DNA of 64,000 nucleotides from Brachionus plicatilis (lineage: Eukaryota; Rotifera; Eurotatoria; Ploima; Brachionidae), in contig QEOQ01000214.1 in assembly GCA_010279815.1 (NCBI GenBank), positions 641,381 through 705,380 of the forward strand, read 5' to 3'. This document shows positions 60,834 to 64,000 of the stretch, one piece after another. The stretch's first letter is position 1; each line of letters starts with the position of its first letter. The translations under genes were made by a program, and so were the position numbers. Under the pieces are notes generated by a model that saw nothing but the letters and a program-made list of their open reading frames with translations, searched no databases and was not told the DNA's origin.

Positions 60834-63800
60834 CCTAAAAATATCAAATGCAAAATATTAAGTTGTATTCGACAGTGATTGTTGTTATTTAAATTTAAGT
60901 AATCGAGCCTATTTTTGTGTTTATTTTGGGCTAATCTTTTTTTCAAAGCCTCTTTGAACTGAGATGAACAGAAAAGGATTTATTTTTCAAGCAACAAAAA
61001 AATCGATTTTTCTAGCTGATTTGTCGAATAGAATAAGTGAAATAATTTGAAATCAGCGAGAGCTTTCATTAAGAACAAAAAAATACATAAAATATATTAC
61101 GGTGGAATATGTTCAATATTTAATCTTGATAAATATCAATTTGAATGACTAGAATGACAATTTCATATTATTTTAATAAATTTTAAAATGCAAAAATTCT
61201 AATTATTTGTTCTCATATCCTTTTAAAATAATTTTCTAATTATTGATTAATTAAACCATGTAGGTTTTTTACTAGTCTTATTTAGTTCGTAAGCTAATTA
61301 CAATGAATAGCCTAAAAATGGCATTTTAGCACAAGCGGAAATAAAATATGTTGTATTTAATTTTTTTTCTAAAAAATCCTAAAATTTAATTGCAATTCAT
61401 TTTTAGTCGAAATAAAAAAACTCGAAAAAAATATTGGTCAGTTTTTGCCAAAAAAAAAAAAACCATAGTTACAATTTTTTATTTTTAATTGCCAACAATT
61501 GTTTGACTTCTAACAAAAGACTAACAAAATCATAACTTTTTGTAATCGTCAAAAGGGAAACAAGTCTTCGAGTTATTTAAGTCTAGTACTTGTTTATTTG
61601 TTTCGTTTAGCGCTCAATTGGGTTGAAACTTTAAGATTTCATTTCAAAACTTGCTTAATTGCAATTGAATATTTTTGATATATTCTAGATGGTGCTTTTT
61701 ATTTTATGATGAATTGCTGATAAGCTATCTTTGGGAGCCCACTTCAAATACAACTCTTTTCTTAATTAATTCAATTCATAAATCGTTTTCTTTCATAGTT
61801 ATCTATTTAATTGGAAAAATTTGGTTTAAATTCAAAATAGAATATTTAAGATGTGCTCTCAGGTGATTGGGGATTTTGATTTTTCATCTTTTTTTTTTTT
61901 TTCATTCAAAAGTAATTAAAAAGTCTGCAATCTATTCCAGTTTATTCGAATCATTGTTTTGTTCTCTAAGAGTTTTCTTAATGCTGTTCCAGTTCTTGAT
62001 CTATTCTTTCTGGAATGGTTTTCGTGCTGCAAATGCTTTTTAGTTGTTGTTGCTGTTGCCGGGATTAATAGGACCACTTGATTCTTTGTTGGTTAGATAA
62101 GCCAAATTAGGCTGGCAATTATCCTAGAATGTTGAAACAATTGAATACAATGGCTATAGATTAGAAGAAATTTTTTATTCAGAATATAATTTAGCTTGCA
62201 TCATGATCATGTTCCATTCATTCTTTATTCAAATAATTACATATCCGTCATTAGGACGCACAATTGAGGCAAGTTTCATAAACAAAATAGAGTTCTTAAT
62301 GCTATTTGTACGAGTTCTATGGAAAAATTAATTAAAACTTGTAAGATTTTGTCACAAAAAAAGCTCTTTTATTTAAAAAAAAAATAATTTTTTTTTTTCA
62401 TATCCGCATTGTTTTTCAATTAAAAATAACATTTAGTCACGATCTAAATTACGTGCTGGATTTTGTGGCAGCACTTTTCTTTAAACCTCTTCACTCTCAA
62501 TTTTTTATCAATTAAAATAAACAAAAACGGGCCGCATTAATGAGCCCAAATAGAACAAAGCTTATGATAGATCGAGCGAGTGAATTGATTTTTATTAAGA
62601 ACAAATTTAAAATAATAAGCTTATTGAAAAGGACTGAAAAGGCCCGCAAGTTTAATATTTACTTCCTTGTTTAAAGACGACCGTGATTGACTCAAACAAA
62701 TAAATGAATGAACGTGATCTATCCATACAATTCTATAGATTAATTTTTAAGGAGTTTGCTAAAAGAAAAAAATAATATTTGACCAAATCTTAATCTTTAG
62801 CCGACATGGCACATACTAAAACGGAATTTGTTCATTTAAGACTTTTTTGAAACATGGAAATTAGACAAAAAATATCGTTTTTGCAAGTCGATACACAAGG
62901 TTAGAAATTTGTCAAAATTTTCTAGATAAAAACAATAATTTGTTCTTAATTTTTCTTCATAAAAATAACACGCATTTCACGCTTATATTATTTTTTTAAA
63001 TAAAAAAAATGACACCAAAGTATCAGCTGCTCCAAACTTAAACGTTTTTCTTTTACAAAACAAAATTAAGAGTTTGTTTTTTAATTAAGAGATTATACGA
63101 TACATTAGATGAAAACCTAATCTAATTATTTTAATTATGAATTTTTTATTTTACAATAATATTAGTTTTAAAAAAATTGATTAAGAGATTATTATTTTAT
63201 ATACTGTTAAATATGATTAATTTGTAACTTTCATTTTCAACACTTTTTTTAAAACTTTATTCTATTTTTATTTAATTTTTTTTAAATCTCAAGTAGCTTT
63301 AGCTCAGTAGATATAAAAGAATAAATTAAATAAAATAAGAGATTAAAGTAAATTTAAAACTAAATCAAACAAGATTGAAGTCTCCTTTTACACTCATTTA
63401 AAAATCACAGAAAGAATGAGCTTTTTGTCATAAATGAACTCAAATCCAATGTTAAATTTTCGGTCAATCATTTTGATAATATTTTTATCAAGGAAAATTA
63501 TGGGGAATGAGAATATTGGAAAAAAAATTTAAAAAAAATGAATATTTTTTTTCTATAAATTTTTCAGATGGTAATTCCAAAGTATAAAATTTAAAATTCA
63601 AAAGAAATTTAACCAAAGCATTTGCAGAAGCTAGATTAAGGCGATACAATTTACAGAACAAATTTTGTGATTTTTGAAAAAATTTATAAAACATTTTTTA
63701 ATTTTTTCTGTTTTTATTTTTAAATTCACAATGCGAAGGCAAATAACATAAAATATTTTATTTAATGCTTCTTCTAGGATTTAATTTTTTTCACAAGGCT

Positions 63801-64000
63801 TTTTTTTTCCCAGATTAATTTTAATAACAATAAAAAAAATTTAGATCTTTAACTTAGTAAAGTGTGTGTGTTTTTTTTTTCTTTTTTTTTAAGTTTGATT
63901 CTTTGATATTTAAAAAATCCCAACTAAATAATGCCCTAAAAAGATCATGTTTAAATTAAAAATTATTTTGACTATGAGAAAGCTCAGCGAATTTAAGATC
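60834..64000. other. AT-rich spacer, no gene seen
   Basis: Only short open frames without recognisable content. A family A right-arm scrap (ACAATTTACAGAACAAATTT ... AAATTCACAATGCG) lies at about 63644-63735. Slightly less AT-rich patches at 61970-62090 and 62440-62700 carry no open frame I can support. The end of the window (63860-63895) is a T-rich low-complexity run. Confidence 0.45.

Noticed and set aside
63290..63320. CTTTAGCTCAGTAGATA as a possible tRNA A-box
   Set aside because: No matching T-arm or acceptor stem downstream.

Overview
This window is nuclear DNA from a ciliated metazoan with a very AT-rich, intron-bearing genome. The evidence is a set of animal genes (KANK, PSMC2/Rpt1, BSDC1, TRIT1, CNOT11, IFT52, CFAP20DC) with GT-AG introns that are mostly 45-90 bp, set in long AT-rich spacers full of decayed transposons. 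The pattern would fit a small spiralian such as a monogonont rotifer, but that is inference; only 'ciliated animal' is well supported. There are no operons or bacterial genes.

Layout. 1-2122: a ~55-60 bp tandem minisatellite and degenerate low-complexity repeats. 2123-8091 (-): CFAP20DC, a CFAP20-domain ciliary protein, rebuilt from 12 exons with one small exon still missing. 9443-10909 (-): PSMC2, the 26S proteasome ATPase Rpt1, complete in 4 exons. 12523-15180 (-): BSDC1, 5 exons, with its last exon duplicated just downstream and an 890-bp assembly gap inside a palindromic hAT-like element. 17194-30507 (-): KANK, 11 exons, 1558 codons, with several mobile elements nested in its large introns. 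35945-37709 (-): a two-exon single-pass membrane protein resembling WBP1/WBP1L. 43101-44555 (+): IFT52, intronless and clearly less AT-rich than its surroundings. 44809-48000 (+): a LINE split by a Tc1 transposon that is itself split by a second LINE. 50145-52222 (+): TRIT1, 9 exons. 52418-55987 (+): CNOT11, 7 exons. 55988-64000: AT-rich DNA with a LysM-like open exon and a TIR element, but no assembled gene.

Function. Most genes are unrelated housekeeping or cytoskeletal genes (proteasome, tRNA modification, CCR4-NOT, cortical actin/adhesion). Two, CFAP20DC and IFT52, are ciliary, and both have an RFX X-box-like site about 95-145 bp upstream of the start codon, suggesting shared ciliary regulation. 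The intergenic and intronic space is dominated by short foldback/MITE families, a (TAA)n-tailed retroposon family and LINE remnants. Exon joins were made by eye from reading frame, splice signals and family resemblance; each joined set was checked for codon phase.
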